From: Legionellaceae bacterium
GTDB taxonomy: Bacteria > Pseudomonadota > Gammaproteobacteria > Legionellales > Legionellaceae
Length of the DNA: 64,000 nt
Direction: 5' to 3'
NCBI GenBank assembly: GCA_029212465.1
Contig: JARGNV010000006.1
Location: 27,439 to 91,438, forward strand
The notes under the pieces were generated by a model. It was not told the DNA's origin, made no database searches, and saw nothing but the letters and a program-made list of their open reading frames with translations. Of this stretch, positions 17,134-27,586 are shown one piece after another. The position numbers and the translations under genes were made by a program. Position 1 is the stretch's first letter. Each line of letters starts with the position of its first letter.

Positions 17134-18378
17134 TTATGCGTTTATCAAACACCCTAATTGATTGGCGGTATCGACAAACGTTGGAAATGAAGTTGAAATC
17201 GTGTGTGTATTTAACACCCGTATAGGGGCTTTTGCAACAGCACCTGCCATCAAAAAGGCCATTGCAATACGATGGTCAGCGCATGCATCAACTGTCCCAC
17301 CGCTCAAAGTGCCGCCTATCACAGTCACCTCGTCCATATCGACGGTTACATGCACATTCAAAGTGCGCAATCCATCTGCCATGGCTTTCACGCGATCGCT
17401 TTCTTTATAACGTAACTCGTCAATACCCGATATCCGTGTTATGCCTGAGGCCATCGCTGCTGCAATCAACACGATAGGAAATTCATCAATGGCGCGCACC
17501 AAAAGCGCACCTGGCACCTGCACCCCTTGCAAAGGTGCGTAGCGCACTTCGATATCTGCCACAGGCTCAGCACCAAAAAAGCGCATGTTCAGCAAGCGAA
17601 TGTCAGCACCCATTGTCTTTAAGATATCAATGATACCCGTGCGAGTTGGATTGACCCCCACATCGCGCAAGATAATATGTGTACCTTGCGTGACACTTGC
17701 AAGCACCATAAAAAAAGCAGCTGACGATAAATCACCTGGCACTTGTACCGTGCGAACATGCGCGTCCTCTAAAAAAAGTGTCCGCATGCGCTCTGTATGG
17801 TCGCGTGTTGCGACTGATTCAAGTACTTTTGTCTCACCATCTGCATATAAACCTGCCAATAAAATACAAGACTTTACTTGTGCGCTCGCAACCGGTAACT
17901 CATAATGAATCGCATGCAACTTGGTTTGCCCATAGATTTTCAATGGTGCATGTCCATCCGTTGCTTCAATCCTTGCACCCATTGCGCGAAGAGGCGTCAC
18001 AATACGCATCATGGGGCGCGCTGACAAACTTTCATCTCCGATTAAAACACTATTAAATGGCTGCCCTACTAAAAACCCTGCCAAAAGCCGCATTGTAGTA
18101 CCCGAATTACCACAGTCAAGCGGTGCGTCAGGCGGCTTAAACCCTCTAAGTCCTACGCCTTGTACCACCACTTTATCTTCAAAAAAACGGATATGCACAC
18201 CTAGCTGTTGTAATATACGTGCCGTTGCAACACAATCTTTTGCTGTTAAACAATGTCTGATTTCTGTAACAGAGGAGGTCATCGCTGCAAACATCAGTGC
18301 ACGATGCGAAATTGATTTATCACCGGGTAAAAATACCTCTCCCACAAGAGAAGTCATAATAGGTGTACTGGTTATCAC
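17134..18378 (-). CDS. aroA: 3-phosphoshikimate 1-carboxyvinyltransferase (EPSP synthase)
   Basis: AroA (414 residues) joins shikimate 3-phosphate and phosphoenolpyruvate in the shikimate pathway. Signatures: 'LPGDKSISHRALMFAAM' near residue 18, 'LDCGNSGTTMRLLAGFL' near 86, and 'ELRYKESDRVKAMADGL' near 323 (catalytic Glu, Arg). The 'GDKSISHRA' and 'LDCGNSGTTMR' forms match the class II-like enzymes of many non-enteric bacteria more than E. coli AroA. The start is GTG 18378, whose bases overlap the serC stop (GTGA); ATG 18357 is an alternative. Coupled with serC and cmk. Confidence 0.95.
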   Translation of the reverse strand: MITSTPIMTSLVGEVFLPGDKSISHRALMFAAMTSSVTEIRHCLTAKDCVATARILQQLGVHIRFFEDKVVVQGVGLRGFKPPDAPLDCGNSGTTMRLLAGFLVGQPFNSVLIGDESLSARPMMRIVTPLRAMGARIEATDGHAPLKIYGQTKLHAIHYELPVASAQVKSCILLAGLYADGETKVLESVATRDHTERMRTLFLEDAHVRTVQVPGDLSSAAFFMVLASVTQGTHIILRDVGVNPTRTGIIDILKTMGADIRLLNMRFFGAEPVADIEVRYAPLQGVQVPGALLVRAIDEFPIVLIAAAMASGITRISGIDELRYKESDRVKAMADGLRTLNVHVTVDMDEVTVIGGTLSGGTVDACADHRIAMAFLMAGAVAKAPIRVLNTHTISTSFPTFVDTANQLGCLINA

Positions 18379-19421
18379 TGAATAAATGCATCCATAAATT
18401 GAATCAGCGCATCCACACCCGCTTCAGGCATAGCATTATATAAGCTTGCCCGCAAACCGCCTTTAAGGCGGTGCCCTTTAAGTCCTCTGAGGCCTGCTTT
18501 TTCCGCAGCTTCTAAAAAGACAGGCTCTTTTTCAGTATCTGTCATTGAAAAACAAACATTCATAAGTGAGCGCTGTGGTTTTTCAACCATACACGTATAA
18601 TGTGGTGAGGCATCAATATAATTGTATAATTTGGCAGCTTTCCTTTGATTCACCGCATAAAGAGCCGAAATGCCCCCTTTTGCTTTGACCCAACGAAACA
18701 TTTTAGCCGCCATATCACACTGAAAAACAGGAGGTGTTGCATACAATGAGCCATGTTTTGCATGCACGCGATAGTCAAGCATGGTAGGTACAATAAAATG
18801 AGACTCAATGGCAAGTAAATCATCTCGAATAATGACGAGTGTTAACCCTGCGGGTCCAATATTCTTTTGGGCACCCGCAAAAATAATACCAAACTGTTTC
18901 ACGTCAATCGGTTCACTTAACAGGCAAGAAGTCATGTCTGCAACCAAGGGCACATCACCGACTGAAGGCACGTCCGTAAAACGCACACCATCGACCGTTT
19001 CGTTCGGTGTGTAATACACATAAGCGGTATGTTTTTTAGGAAGTTCGTCTGCTGTCATTTGGTATGCATCACCAAAACGCTTTGCTTCTTCAAATGCAAG
19101 TTCTGACCAAAGCCCCGAGCAGATATATCCCATCTTTTGTGTATGAGAGGCAAGCAAGTTCATCGGAATCATTGAAAATTGCGTGCGAGCAGCCCCTCCT
19201 AAAAATAATACATGGTAATTATCAGGAATGTGTAATAACTCACGTAGGTCCGTCTCAGCAGTTTTCAGATGCGCCATGAACACAGGTGTTCTGTGCCCTA
19301 CCTCAAGTACTGACAACCCTGTATTGTTCCAATTGAGTAAGTCAGGCTGCGTTTCACGCAAAATGACTTCCGGTAATGCAGCAGGCCCCGCCCCAAAGTA
19401 ATAACCTCGCGCCTCTGTCAC
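18375..19421 (-). CDS. serC: Phosphoserine aminotransferase
   Basis: SerC (348 residues) is a PLP aminotransferase for serine and pyridoxal phosphate synthesis. It begins with the family's '[14 protein letters not shown]', has '[23 protein letters not shown]'-type substrate loop ('[20 protein letters not shown]') near residue 72, '[15 protein letters not shown]' near 158 and the PLP-lysine motif '[15 protein letters not shown]' near 182, and ends with '[20 protein letters not shown]'. The start is GTG 19421, overlapping the gyrA stop as GTGA, so serC translation depends on gyrA. The length is slightly below the 360 residues of the E. coli protein. Confidence 0.96.
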   Translation of the reverse strand: MTEARGYYFGAGPAALPEVILRETQPDLLNWNNTGLSVLEVGHRTPVFMAHLKTAETDLRELLHIPDNYHVLFLGGAARTQFSMIPMNLLASHTQKMGYICSGLWSELAFEEAKRFGDAYQMTADELPKKHTAYVYYTPNETVDGVRFTDVPSVGDVPLVADMTSCLLSEPIDVKQFGIIFAGAQKNIGPAGLTLVIIRDDLLAIESHFIVPTMLDYRVHAKHGSLYATPPVFQCDMAAKMFRWVKAKGGISALYAVNQRKAAKLYNYIDASPHYTCMVEKPQRSLMNVCFSMTDTEKEPVFLEAAEKAGLRGLKGHRLKGGLRASLYNAMPEAGVDALIQFMDAFIQ

Positions 19422-22051
19422 TCAGAAGACTCCATGTTAGCAACCGTCGATGCTTCTGTGTTATCTCCTGGCGCAGATGCTTCTTCCGCACTTAATTCAT
19501 CAGGCGCATCATCTATGTCATCTTGCAGCTCTTCAATGCCTTGCATCCCAACCACTTGCTCACCATCTGCAAGATTCATAATACGAACTCCCTGCGTATT
19601 TCGACCAATCACCGAAATTTCATTGACGCGAACACGCACAAGCGTTCCTTTATTGGTAATTAACATCGCTTCATCGGCATCATTTACCTGTAGCGCACGC
19701 ACCACACGGCCATTTCGCTCATTAACTTGAATCGAAATAACACCTTGGCCACCGCGACCTGTCACACGATACTCATCAACCGCTGTCCGCTTACCGTAGC
19801 CAAACTCTGTGGCAGTTAAAATAGCGCCTTCATTTTCAGCAACCACAAGCGAAATAACCGCTTGCTCGTCGCCTAAGCGAATACCACGCACACCCCGTGC
19901 CGTACGGCCCATCGGACGAATCAGATTTTCGTCAAACCGAATCACTTTTCCTGCATCAGAAAAAAGCATAATGTGTTTTTCGCCATCAGTAATATCAACA
20001 CCAATAAGCTGGTCACCATCCAATAAATCAACCGCAATAATACCATTGCTGCGCGGACGACTAAAGGCTTCAAGTGGTACTTTCTTAACCGTACCTTTTT
20101 GTGTTGCCATAAACACAAAATAGCCTGGCTGATAATCACGTACAGGCAACATTGCGTGAATCACTTCCCCATCGGCAAGCGGTAGCACATTGACAATAGG
20201 TTTACCACGAGATGTTCGGCTTGCCAGCGGCAATTGATACGATTTAACCCAATATAATTTGCCATAGTTAGAGAAACAAAGCAGCGTATCATGCGTACTT
20301 GCAATCACTAAGCGCTCAACAAAGTCTTCTTCTTTAACATGGGTTGCAACCTTACCTTTACCACCCCGTCTTTGTGCCTGATACGCCGAAAGTGGTTGAT
20401 ATTTAACATACCCCTGATGCGACAACGTCACCACCACTTGCTCCTCTGTAATGAGGTCTTCAATGGTTAAATCATTTTGTGATGCAACAATCTCTGTTAA
20501 ACGCGCATTGCCGAACTGCTCTTTTATTTCGATTAATTCCTCACGAATCACCCGCATTAAGCGCTCAGGAGAATTTAAAATATCGAGTAAGTCTTGAATC
20601 GCATCAAGTAACTGATCGAACTCTTGTAATAATTTGTCTTGCTCAAGGGCTGTGAGACGGTGTAAGCGTAGCTCCAAAATAGCTTGTGCTTGATCAACCG
20701 ATAAATAATACCCACCATCCACAAACCCAAGGCCTTCAAGTAGTCCTTCAGGCTTACAGGCCGTATTTCCTACACGCTCAAGCATCGCTTGTACAGAACC
20801 TGGTTGCCACGAACGCGAGGTTAACCCTGCTTTTGCATCTTGTGGCGTTGCGGATGCTTTAATCAGCGCTATCATCTCATCGATGTTTGCCAGTGCTACT
20901 GCCAAACCCTCTAACACATGTGCGCGTGCACGAGACTTTTTGAGTTTAAATAAAGAACGCCTTGTCACCACTTCACGACGATGGCGTAAGAAACAATCCA
21001 ATATATCGAGCAGATTCATGGTTTTAGGTTGATTCTCAACCAGCGCCACCATATTAATGCCAAATACATTTTGCATTGGTGTATGTGCATACAAATTATT
21101 CAACACAACCTCAGGCACTTCACCACGCTTTAGCTCGATAACAATTCGCATGCCGTCTTTATCAGACTCATCGCGTAACCCTGAAATGCCTTCAATGCGT
21201 TTATCTCTCACCAACTCTGCAATACGCTCAATTAAACGCGCTTTGTTTACCTGATAAGGAAGCTCATGCACAATTAATGATTGACGGCCTGTTTGTGAGT
21301 CTGTTTCAACGTCGGTACGTGCACGCAGTTGAATGCGACCACGCCCCGTTCGATACGCCTCAATAATACCCGCGCGTCCGTTGATAATGGCAGCTGTCGG
21401 AAAATCAGGCCCTGGAACAATTTCAATGAGCTCATCGACGGTAAGGTTAGGTGAATCTATCAGAGCAACGCATGCATTCACTACTTCTGTTAAGTTGTGT
21501 GGTGGAATATTAGTTGCCATACCAACCGCAATACCCGATGAACCATTCACCAATAGGTTAGGTACACGTGCGGGTAGCACGACAGGGGCAAACTCAGCAC
21601 CATCATAGTTCGGTACAAAATCGACTGTTTCTTGATCTAAGTCTGCCAGTAGGGCATGTGCAAGCTTTGACATGCGTACTTCGGTATATCGCATTGCCGC
21701 AGGCGCATCACCGTCAATGGAACCAAAGTTTCCTTGCCCATCAATCAATATTTGTCGCATCGAAAAGGGTTGCGCCATACGTACGATGGTATCGTACACC
21801 GCCGTATCACCATGCGGGTGATATTTACCGATAACATCCCCGACAACACGTGCCGATTTTTTATAAGGTTTATTCCAATCGTTATTCAGCTCACTCATCG
21901 CATAAAGCACACGCCGATGCACAGGCTTTAAACCATCTCGTGCATCAGGCAAAGCACGCCCAACGATAACACTCATAGCATAATCGAGGTACGACTGCTT
22001 AATTTCATCTTCAATACTAACGCGTGTTACTTCTTCGGTAGAATCAACCAT
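19418..22051 (-). CDS. gyrA: DNA gyrase subunit A
   Basis: GyrA (877 residues) cuts and rejoins DNA in the type IIA topoisomerase gyrase. The N-terminal catalytic domain has '[17 protein letters not shown]' near residue 37, the quinolone region '[20 protein letters not shown]' near 78, and the active-site tyrosine in '[13 protein letters not shown]' near 118. The residue equivalent to E. coli Ser83 is Thr, as in Legionella. The C-terminal half carries the beta-pinwheel with the GyrA box 'QRRGGKGK' near residue 558. An acidic tail ('[15 protein letters not shown]') closes it. An extended -10 promoter is visible upstream. It heads the gyrA-serC-aroA-cmk-rpsA operon. Confidence 0.98.
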   Translation of the reverse strand: MVDSTEEVTRVSIEDEIKQSYLDYAMSVIVGRALPDARDGLKPVHRRVLYAMSELNNDWNKPYKKSARVVGDVIGKYHPHGDTAVYDTIVRMAQPFSMRQILIDGQGNFGSIDGDAPAAMRYTEVRMSKLAHALLADLDQETVDFVPNYDGAEFAPVVLPARVPNLLVNGSSGIAVGMATNIPPHNLTEVVNACVALIDSPNLTVDELIEIVPGPDFPTAAIINGRAGIIEAYRTGRGRIQLRARTDVETDSQTGRQSLIVHELPYQVNKARLIERIAELVRDKRIEGISGLRDESDKDGMRIVIELKRGEVPEVVLNNLYAHTPMQNVFGINMVALVENQPKTMNLLDILDCFLRHRREVVTRRSLFKLKKSRARAHVLEGLAVALANIDEMIALIKASATPQDAKAGLTSRSWQPGSVQAMLERVGNTACKPEGLLEGLGFVDGGYYLSVDQAQAILELRLHRLTALEQDKLLQEFDQLLDAIQDLLDILNSPERLMRVIREELIEIKEQFGNARLTEIVASQNDLTIEDLITEEQVVVTLSHQGYVKYQPLSAYQAQRRGGKGKVATHVKEEDFVERLVIASTHDTLLCFSNYGKLYWVKSYQLPLASRTSRGKPIVNVLPLADGEVIHAMLPVRDYQPGYFVFMATQKGTVKKVPLEAFSRPRSNGIIAVDLLDGDQLIGVDITDGEKHIMLFSDAGKVIRFDENLIRPMGRTARGVRGIRLGDEQAVISLVVAENEGAILTATEFGYGKRTAVDEYRVTGRGGQGVISIQVNERNGRVVRALQVNDADEAMLITNKGTLVRVRVNEISVIGRNTQGVRIMNLADGEQVVGMQGIEELQDDIDDAPDELSAEEASAPGDNTEASTVANMESSE

Positions 22052-22100
22052 GGAAAAGACCCGTTTCTTTAGCGAAAATAAATCACAAAATTAGCCTCGG

Positions 22101-22109
22101 AGTATACCA
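22101..22109 (-). promoter_or_regulatory. Extended -10 promoter element for gyrA
   Basis: On the minus strand TGG is followed directly by TATACT, an extended -10, about 50 bp before the gyrA start codon. The upstream -35 region is not consensus. Confidence 0.5.
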
Positions 22110-22156
22110 CGTTTAAGCAGTCGCTTATAGAGCTATCATGACAACAACTTAACCGC

Positions 22157-23416
22157 TTACAGCCTATCCGTTTCCACATCCGGTACTTGTGTTATCTCTG
22201 TTATCTCATACTGATACATCACATCCAAACTAAATAATTGTGGAAAAACGATAAACGTTGGATAACGTTTTGTATCCAACACGCTTTCATCGGTTGCTTC
22301 ACCAATGCGATTGGTCGTGGCATCGAGCACATAATATTGCCCATCATAATATATTTCATTCATCGCATGTGAACCCATTACCTGAGCCACACCGTCTATT
22401 TTTTCGGAAAAAGCAAAGGTTAGCGCATTCACATCATACCCTGATGCTGTTAAAAGATGCTGTAACAACAGTGCCGTTAAGTTACACATTGAGTTGGTAT
22501 CTTTTAAGCCTAAAAAAGGCCGTTTAAAACGCTCTGTTACTTGAGAATAATTAAAGTGGTGATGCAAAAAATAAGTGGTTACAGCTGCAATTTTTACCGC
22601 TTCAGGTAAACCTTCCAGTTGTGCTAATACAACCTGTAACCCAATATGTAGCTTCGAACGCACACACAAAGTCACAACACTATCAGTCATGGTATGTGCT
22701 CGTAAATCGGTAACCAGTGTTACATTGTCCTCCGTGGTTAACTCAAGAAAATGGTCACGCACTACACCTATGTCTAGTTGCCGTGCCCTATCAATTGTAT
22801 CCTGTAGTGATAACCCCAAATAATCCCAATATAAAAGATAAATCCCTAACTTCAACTCTTTTGCCACCGCTTTTTCGAGCTTGTCGAATGATGTCTCAGG
22901 ATTACGGTGATGTGCCATGACTTCCGCTAAAAAATTATCCCGCACAACCGCTTCATTTTGTATAAAAAAATTACCTAAAAAAATCTGCTGTGGCGTAAAG
23001 CTAGAATCTTTCTGCCGCACATCTACCTGAATCGCTGAATTTCCAGCAGTATCATATGTCAGTGGTGGCAGTGGCCAACCCTGCCACGTAATCACCTCGT
23101 TCCATACTTTATCCTCTACGGAAAGGAAGAACACACGAAACTCTAAACTATTCAACGAAAAAAGAGATGATGGCTCCGCAATGAATGTGATTTTTTCCCC
23201 TTTTTTAAACGTCACGCGGTAAGGACGCCATGAAATCCCTTCAATATACTTGAGACTCTCTTTATATTTGAAGTTCTCCTTTTCTGCCTCCACCCAAGGT
23301 TGATAGAACCCGACGGGCTCCAACCCAAATGCAACTAAATGGGACAGGAAAAAAATCACACCAAGGACGTGACGCCACTTACTTCGATATTGCAAGAGAA
23401 ACACTAGAAAACACAC
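22157..23416 (-). CDS. Transglutaminase-like superfamily protein, exported or membrane-anchored
   Basis: A protein of about 419 residues with a transglutaminase/protease-like catalytic core in its C-terminal third: Cys311 in 'DTNSMCNLTALLLQHLL', His350 in 'MGSHAMNEIYYDGQYY' and Asp365 in 'VLDATTNRIG', in the Cys-His-Asp order and spacing of that superfamily. A hydrophobic N-terminus ('GVIFFLSHLVAFG') suggests export or anchoring. The middle part is probably beta-rich and unassigned. The start is uncertain: GTG 23416 overlaps the radA stop (TAGTG); TTG 23446 and GTG 23359 are alternatives. It lies between radA and gyrA on the same strand. Substrate unknown; peptide cleavage or cross-linking are both possible. 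Confidence 0.65.
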   Translation of the reverse strand: MCFLVFLLQYRSKWRHVLGVIFFLSHLVAFGLEPVGFYQPWVEAEKENFKYKESLKYIEGISWRPYRVTFKKGEKITFIAEPSSLFSLNSLEFRVFFLSVEDKVWNEVITWQGWPLPPLTYDTAGNSAIQVDVRQKDSSFTPQQIFLGNFFIQNEAVVRDNFLAEVMAHHRNPETSFDKLEKAVAKELKLGIYLLYWDYLGLSLQDTIDRARQLDIGVVRDHFLELTTEDNVTLVTDLRAHTMTDSVVTLCVRSKLHIGLQVVLAQLEGLPEAVKIAAVTTYFLHHHFNYSQVTERFKRPFLGLKDTNSMCNLTALLLQHLLTASGYDVNALTFAFSEKIDGVAQVMGSHAMNEIYYDGQYYVLDATTNRIGEATDESVLDTKRYPTFIVFPQLFSLDVMYQYEITEITQVPDVETDRL

Positions 23417-24768
23417 TAAATAAAATTCAACACATCTTGAATACAAGTTACACCCTCAACTTGTATGTCCAGCTTCTGCTTTGGCGCATTGGCTTTAGGA
23501 ACAATAGCGCGTTTAAAACCATGCTTTGCTGCTTCTCTAAGTCGTTCCTGACCACTTTGAACCGGTCTAATTTCGCCTGCAAGTCCTACCTCTCCAAAAA
23601 TCACTGTATCTTTATCAAAGATACGATTTCGCAAACTGGAGACAACTGCTGCAATGAGCGCTAAATCACTGCCTGTTTCAGCCACTTTAATGCCGCCTAC
23701 AACATTAATAAATACATCTTGATCAAACGTCACAATGCCACCATGACGATGCAAAACAGCAAGTAAAATAGCCAAGCGATTATGTTCAAGCCCCACTGTT
23801 ACACGACGTGCCTGCCCTCCATGCGACTCATCCACCAATGCTTGTACATCAACAAGCATAGGACGCGTGCCCTCCCAGGTTACCATCACAACACTTCCAG
23901 GTGTTGGCTCAATTGAACGTGACAAAAAAATAGCGGATGGATTCGCAACTTCTTTCAGGCCTTTATCGGTCATTGCAAATACACCCAACTCATTGGCTGC
24001 ACCAAAACGATTTTTAATGGCGCGAATCACACGAAATCGATTATCGGACTGTCCTTCAAAATAAAGTACGCTGTCAACCATATGCTCAAGCACACGAGGC
24101 CCTGCAAGCGCGCCTTCTTTGGTCACATGCCCTACTAAAAAAATGGCGGTTTGTGTCATCTTTGCAAAACGTACCAAAAGCGCTGTTGCTTCACGCACCT
24201 GCCCCACTCCCCCTGGTGCTGAACTTAACGCTTCCGTAAAAATAGTCTGCACCGAATCAATAACAATAACTCGTGGCTTTGCTTTTTTTGCATGCGCTAA
24301 AATCGTTTCAACTTGCGTTTCAGCCACCACATTAAGCCCTTTTGTTGCCAACTGTAATCGCTTTGCACGCATCGCAACCTGTTGCAAAGACTCTTCTCCC
24401 GTCACATATAAAACCGACTGCTCACGCGATAAATGTGCCATTGCTTGCAAAAGTACGGTCGACTTACCAATGCCTGGGTCTCCCCCCACAAGCACCACCG
24501 AGCCATCAACAAGACCACCGCCAAGTACACGGTTCAACTCAGACAAGCCTAAGTCCATACGAGTGGTTGTTTCAATACTGACATCATCAATGGGCGTCAC
24601 TTGTGAACGCTGATTTGCATAATGCCCCATGCGTTCACGCCTTGCGCTTGATGGCATTGCATCTTCCTCTGAAATCGCATTCCAGGCACCACATTGCAGA
24701 CACTGACCAGACCACTGAGAGAAAACAGCCGCGCACTGACTACAAACATAGCGTGTTTTTACTTTCAT
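23416..24768 (-). CDS. radA: DNA repair protein RadA (Sms)
   Basis: RadA (450 residues) is the RecA-like helicase that promotes branch migration in recombination. Order of domains: zinc finger 'YVCSQCAAVFSQWSGQCLQC' at the N-terminus, RecA-like ATPase with Walker A 'GGDPGIGKST' near residue 87 and the RadA motif 'KNRFGAANELGVF' near 250, then a Lon-protease-like domain ('GGIKVAETGSDLALIAAVVS', 'VIFGEVGLAGEIRPV'). The frame opens at 24804, but ATG 24768 gives the usual N-terminus beginning just before the zinc finger. It is divergent from xseB. Confidence 0.96.
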   Translation of the reverse strand: MKVKTRYVCSQCAAVFSQWSGQCLQCGAWNAISEEDAMPSSARRERMGHYANQRSQVTPIDDVSIETTTRMDLGLSELNRVLGGGLVDGSVVLVGGDPGIGKSTVLLQAMAHLSREQSVLYVTGEESLQQVAMRAKRLQLATKGLNVVAETQVETILAHAKKAKPRVIVIDSVQTIFTEALSSAPGGVGQVREATALLVRFAKMTQTAIFLVGHVTKEGALAGPRVLEHMVDSVLYFEGQSDNRFRVIRAIKNRFGAANELGVFAMTDKGLKEVANPSAIFLSRSIEPTPGSVVMVTWEGTRPMLVDVQALVDESHGGQARRVTVGLEHNRLAILLAVLHRHGGIVTFDQDVFINVVGGIKVAETGSDLALIAAVVSSLRNRIFDKDTVIFGEVGLAGEIRPVQSGQERLREAAKHGFKRAIVPKANAPKQKLDIQVEGVTCIQDVLNFI

Positions 24769-24787
24769 AAAGCAACCATTTTTAAAA

Positions 24788-24815
24788 TTGCACGTTAAAA
24801 ACAAAACAGTATAAT
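24788..24815 (+). promoter_or_regulatory. Sigma-70 promoter for xseB-ispA
   Basis: TTGCAC at 24788-24793 and TATAAT at 24810-24815 with a 16-bp spacer lie 40 bp before xseB. Confidence 0.6.
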
Positions 24816-24854
24816 AACAGCTTATCTGCCCAAATAACCGAGTACATCACGTTT

Positions 24855-25073
24855 ATGACAAAGCCTGCCAAATTTGAACAATCAATCCTTGCGCTTGAAA
24901 AAGTTGTAACAGCGCTCGAAAAAGGCGATGTATCACTCGATGATGCACTCAAACAGTTTGAAAAGGGTATCGCATTAACACACACCTGCCAAACGTTACT
25001 CACGGAAGCAGAGCAGAAAATAGAACACCTCATTCAACAAAACACCATTAAAGGAAGTAGCACGGATGCCTAG
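24855..25073 (+). CDS. xseB: Exodeoxyribonuclease VII small subunit
   Basis: XseB (72 residues) is the small coiled-coil subunit of exonuclease VII, which trims single-stranded DNA. The family line is well preserved: 'FEQSILALEKVVTALEKGDV' followed by 'SLDDALKQFEKGIALTHTCQ' and 'LTEAEQKIEHLIQ'. The last codons overlap the start of ispA by 8 bp, the usual xseB-ispA arrangement. The large subunit gene xseA is not in the window. Confidence 0.95.
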   Translation: MTKPAKFEQSILALEKVVTALEKGDVSLDDALKQFEKGIALTHTCQTLLTEAEQKIEHLIQQNTIKGSSTDA

Positions 25074-25971
25074 TCAAACCGACCCCATCAAACGCCTGGA
25101 AGTATGCTTACATGAAGTCATTGCAAATGCTTCTATTCCTGCAGCACGCTTGAAAGATGCAATGTTGTACGCACTTTTTCCTGGAGGAAAACGCCTTCGC
25201 CCAAGGCTCGTATACCTTACTGGCGAATTACTAGACGTGCCCTACCAAGCACTGGATAGCATGGCCATTGCTATCGAGCTCATGCATGCTTATTCTTTAG
25301 TGCATGACGATTTACCTGCAATGGACGACGATGATATGCGACGCGGCAAGCCAAGCTGCCATCGTGCGTTTGACGAAGCAACTGCCATTCTCGCAGGAGA
25401 TGGTCTACAAGCACTTGCGGTAGATGTTTTACTGACCCAACTACCAGCAATACTGCCTGCCCCTAAAGTACTGCTCATTACTCACGAACTCATCAAAGCC
25501 TCAGGCCCAAGCGGCATGGTCAGTGGCCAAAGTCTAGACTTGTCAGAGCTGACACATCAATCAGTGACGGAGAAAGCCCTTACAGAAATTCATCACCTAA
25601 AAACCAGCAAGCTCATGCTTGCGTGCATTAACATGGTCCTTGCAGCAAGCAACCCATCCCCTGAAATTACCCATGCGCTTCGTAGTTTTGCAACACACCT
25701 AGGCCTTGCATTTCAAATGCAAGACGACTACTTAGATGCCTACGGCCCAACAGAAGGCCTTGGTAAAAACCGTGCATCTGACAGTGCTAACCATAAGTCA
25801 ACCTTTGCAAGCTGTTACACAGAGAAAGCGCTGCAACAAATGATTCAAATTCACTTTGAAAAAACAGAAGAATCCTTAAGTGTGTTTGGGAAACAAGCAG
25901 ACCCACTACGTCAGTTGCTGCATGCACTCCTTAAACGCTCAACAGCATTATTTGTACCACAAAAACTGTAG
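25066..25971 (+). CDS. ispA: Farnesyl diphosphate synthase (polyprenyl synthetase)
   Basis: IspA (301 residues) condenses isopentenyl diphosphate with dimethylallyl and geranyl diphosphate. First aspartate-rich motif 'VHDDLPAMDDDDMRRGKP' near residue 83, second motif 'MQDDYLDAYG' near 220, and 'FPGGKRLRPRLVYL' with the IPP-binding Arg and Lys near residue 42. The small residues before the first motif fit a short-chain (C15) product. Translationally coupled to xseB. Unlike in enterobacteria, dxs does not follow; instead it runs head-on into the gene at 25978 with only 6 bp between the stop codons. Confidence 0.94.
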   Translation: MPSQTDPIKRLEVCLHEVIANASIPAARLKDAMLYALFPGGKRLRPRLVYLTGELLDVPYQALDSMAIAIELMHAYSLVHDDLPAMDDDDMRRGKPSCHRAFDEATAILAGDGLQALAVDVLLTQLPAILPAPKVLLITHELIKASGPSGMVSGQSLDLSELTHQSVTEKALTEIHHLKTSKLMLACINMVLAASNPSPEITHALRSFATHLGLAFQMQDDYLDAYGPTEGLGKNRASDSANHKSTFASCYTEKALQQMIQIHFEKTEESLSVFGKQADPLRQLLHALLKRSTALFVPQKL

Positions 25972-25977
25972 TAAGCG

Positions 25978-26745
25978 CTACGAACAATTGAACGTCTCAA
26001 CACACTCAACCTCGGGAGCATCACTACCATCCTTTATTTCTTCGTTTGTATTTGTCAGTAACAAACTGACATTAGCAAGCGATCTCCGAATACAAACTAC
26101 TTGTTGTCGCGGGTGTCCTGCATGCAATTCACGCCTTTGGTAAGCGCAGCACGCAGCATATATAAATGTGTCAATATTGATGTGTCGCACAACTTCAATA
26201 ATGTGTGTAGCAAGCTGTTCTGATAGTGTTGCTTGTATCGCCTCATTTGACAATGCTATTGGATTATCAGGCATCGCAAAGCAACGTGCCAAAAAGCTTG
26301 AAATAGCGACTCTATCATATTTAGGAAAGCATACATCCGCTAAAGCTGTTTCTACGAGCCCTTCATATTGTGGCGTGACAATTTCGCCTTTAGTTGCAAT
26401 CAAACATCGCATGACATGATGCGTAAAGTATCCAAGTACATAGTTTTTTAAATAGCACTCTGACGCATCGAGTCGTACGCCGGCGCGCAAAAAACCATTA
26501 CTCATTGATGACTGCACTACACAAAACAACTGTTGTGCATGAGGACGATGTAAACCCTCCCCAAAAGGCTCTGCATTCCAATCGGCATCAGGCGTCCAAC
26601 ATTGATAGTCTAGCTGTCCCAATACGTCGGCATCCTGCAACCGTTCAATCAAATCCATTACTATGCGTTCAATATCAGTAACTCCTCTCTTGCCACGCCA
26701 GCTATCTGCATCTTCTGTAAGAAGCTTTGTATTTCCACCTCCCAT
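25978..26745 (-). CDS. Hypothetical protein
   Basis: I do not recognise this 255-residue protein. It has no signal peptide or clear membrane segment, is rich in Cys (nine or so) and mainly helical, with segments such as 'YLKNYVLGYFTHHVMRCLIA' and 'LATHIIEVVRHINIDTFIYA'. The start is placed at ATG 26745 because GAGAGGG precedes it; GTG 26748 is one codon earlier. It lies 31 bp after the membrane protein at 26777, so the two probably form an operon. The pair has no recognisable homologue by eye and could be lineage-specific, possibly effector-like. Confidence 0.55.
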   Translation of the reverse strand: MGGGNTKLLTEDADSWRGKRGVTDIERIVMDLIERLQDADVLGQLDYQCWTPDADWNAEPFGEGLHRPHAQQLFCVVQSSMSNGFLRAGVRLDASECYLKNYVLGYFTHHVMRCLIATKGEIVTPQYEGLVETALADVCFPKYDRVAISSFLARCFAMPDNPIALSNEAIQATLSEQLATHIIEVVRHINIDTFIYAACCAYQRRELHAGHPRQQVVCIRRSLANVSLLLTNTNEEIKDGSDAPEVECVETFNCS

Positions 26746-26776
26746 CACACCCTCTCAGTCATGCTATCTACCTTCA

Positions 26777-27586
26777 TTAAAATGATTCAAAACTCAATGA
26801 GTCTCGTATATCTGCAGTTACAACCCTCACCTCTGCTGTGTTCGCGCACATTAATTCAACGTGTCGACTCAATTGTGTCAGAAAGCCAAACAACTCTGGC
26901 GCTTTTAATAGACAAGCAATACCCACCCATCCCATTGTTAACAGTGCTCGCTGTTCTTTCTCATAACGACTTTCAATGATGCGAGGCATAGAAAAAAAAG
27001 TATGGTGCCTTGCTTGTGTCACAGGTACTTGTGTTGGTAAAACAAGTGGGGAACCTTCTCTAAGCGGGCGCGTAAGTGCTAGTGTGCCCCGGGTTAAACA
27101 ATATACCCATGCCAAATAATACGGTAATCCACGCACATCTGTATCATAAAGCGTCAACCCTAAAATTGAAGTATCTAACGCAGCATTAGATACAGAAATC
27201 ATCAGTTGACGCGTACTTTTTTCATTCTTTTTTAATAATTCACTGCTGTAGTCGGTCATTTCCTCAAGCTGCCTGAGATAAAAAGCAGAAATTTCCTTTG
27301 AAAAAACAGTGCTTGTCATTTTCACATTTTCAACGTAAAAACGTCTCAGTAAACTATATGCTGCTAAAGGTATCAAAAGCAGCATCGTCTCTTGCAGCGC
27401 ATCTCGCTCACTTTCTGCCTCTCTCACTCGCTCTCGCCCCCTCTCTAAATTTTGAGGAACAAAACGTGCAAATAACAACATCAAAACAAACACAACACTC
27501 TGAATCGCTAAAGTAGGCAACACCCTTTCTAGCGTGGCTCTATTTGCAAAAGGTCTTAGTAAAGACTGAGCACTCATGTCATACAT
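26777..27586 (-). CDS. Hypothetical membrane protein
   Basis: An unrecognised 269-residue protein with an N-terminal transmembrane helix ('LAIQSVVFVLMLLFARFV'), a strongly charged stretch ('ERGRERVREAESERDAL'), a second hydrophobic segment ('TMLLLIPLAAYSLL'), and further moderately hydrophobic segments near residues 155 and 222 ('LTMGWVGIACLLKAPELFGF'). AGGGGA lies upstream of ATG 27586. It is the first gene of a likely two-gene operon with 25978-26745 and is divergent from 27730. No domain assignment. Confidence 0.55.
   Translation of the reverse strand: MYDMSAQSLLRPFANRATLERVLPTLAIQSVVFVLMLLFARFVPQNLERGRERVREAESERDALQETMLLLIPLAAYSLLRRFYVENVKMTSTVFSKEISAFYLRQLEEMTDYSSELLKKNEKSTRQLMISVSNAALDTSILGLTLYDTDVRGLPYYLAWVYCLTRGTLALTRPLREGSPLVLPTQVPVTQARHHTFFSMPRIIESRYEKEQRALLTMGWVGIACLLKAPELFGFLTQLSRHVELMCANTAEVRVVTADIRDSLSFESF

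Noticed and set aside
19434..19730. Long open frames opposite gyrA, rpsA and other conserved genes
   Set aside because: They lie antisense to well-supported genes, have Ser/Thr/Arg-rich shadow composition and lack ribosome sites.
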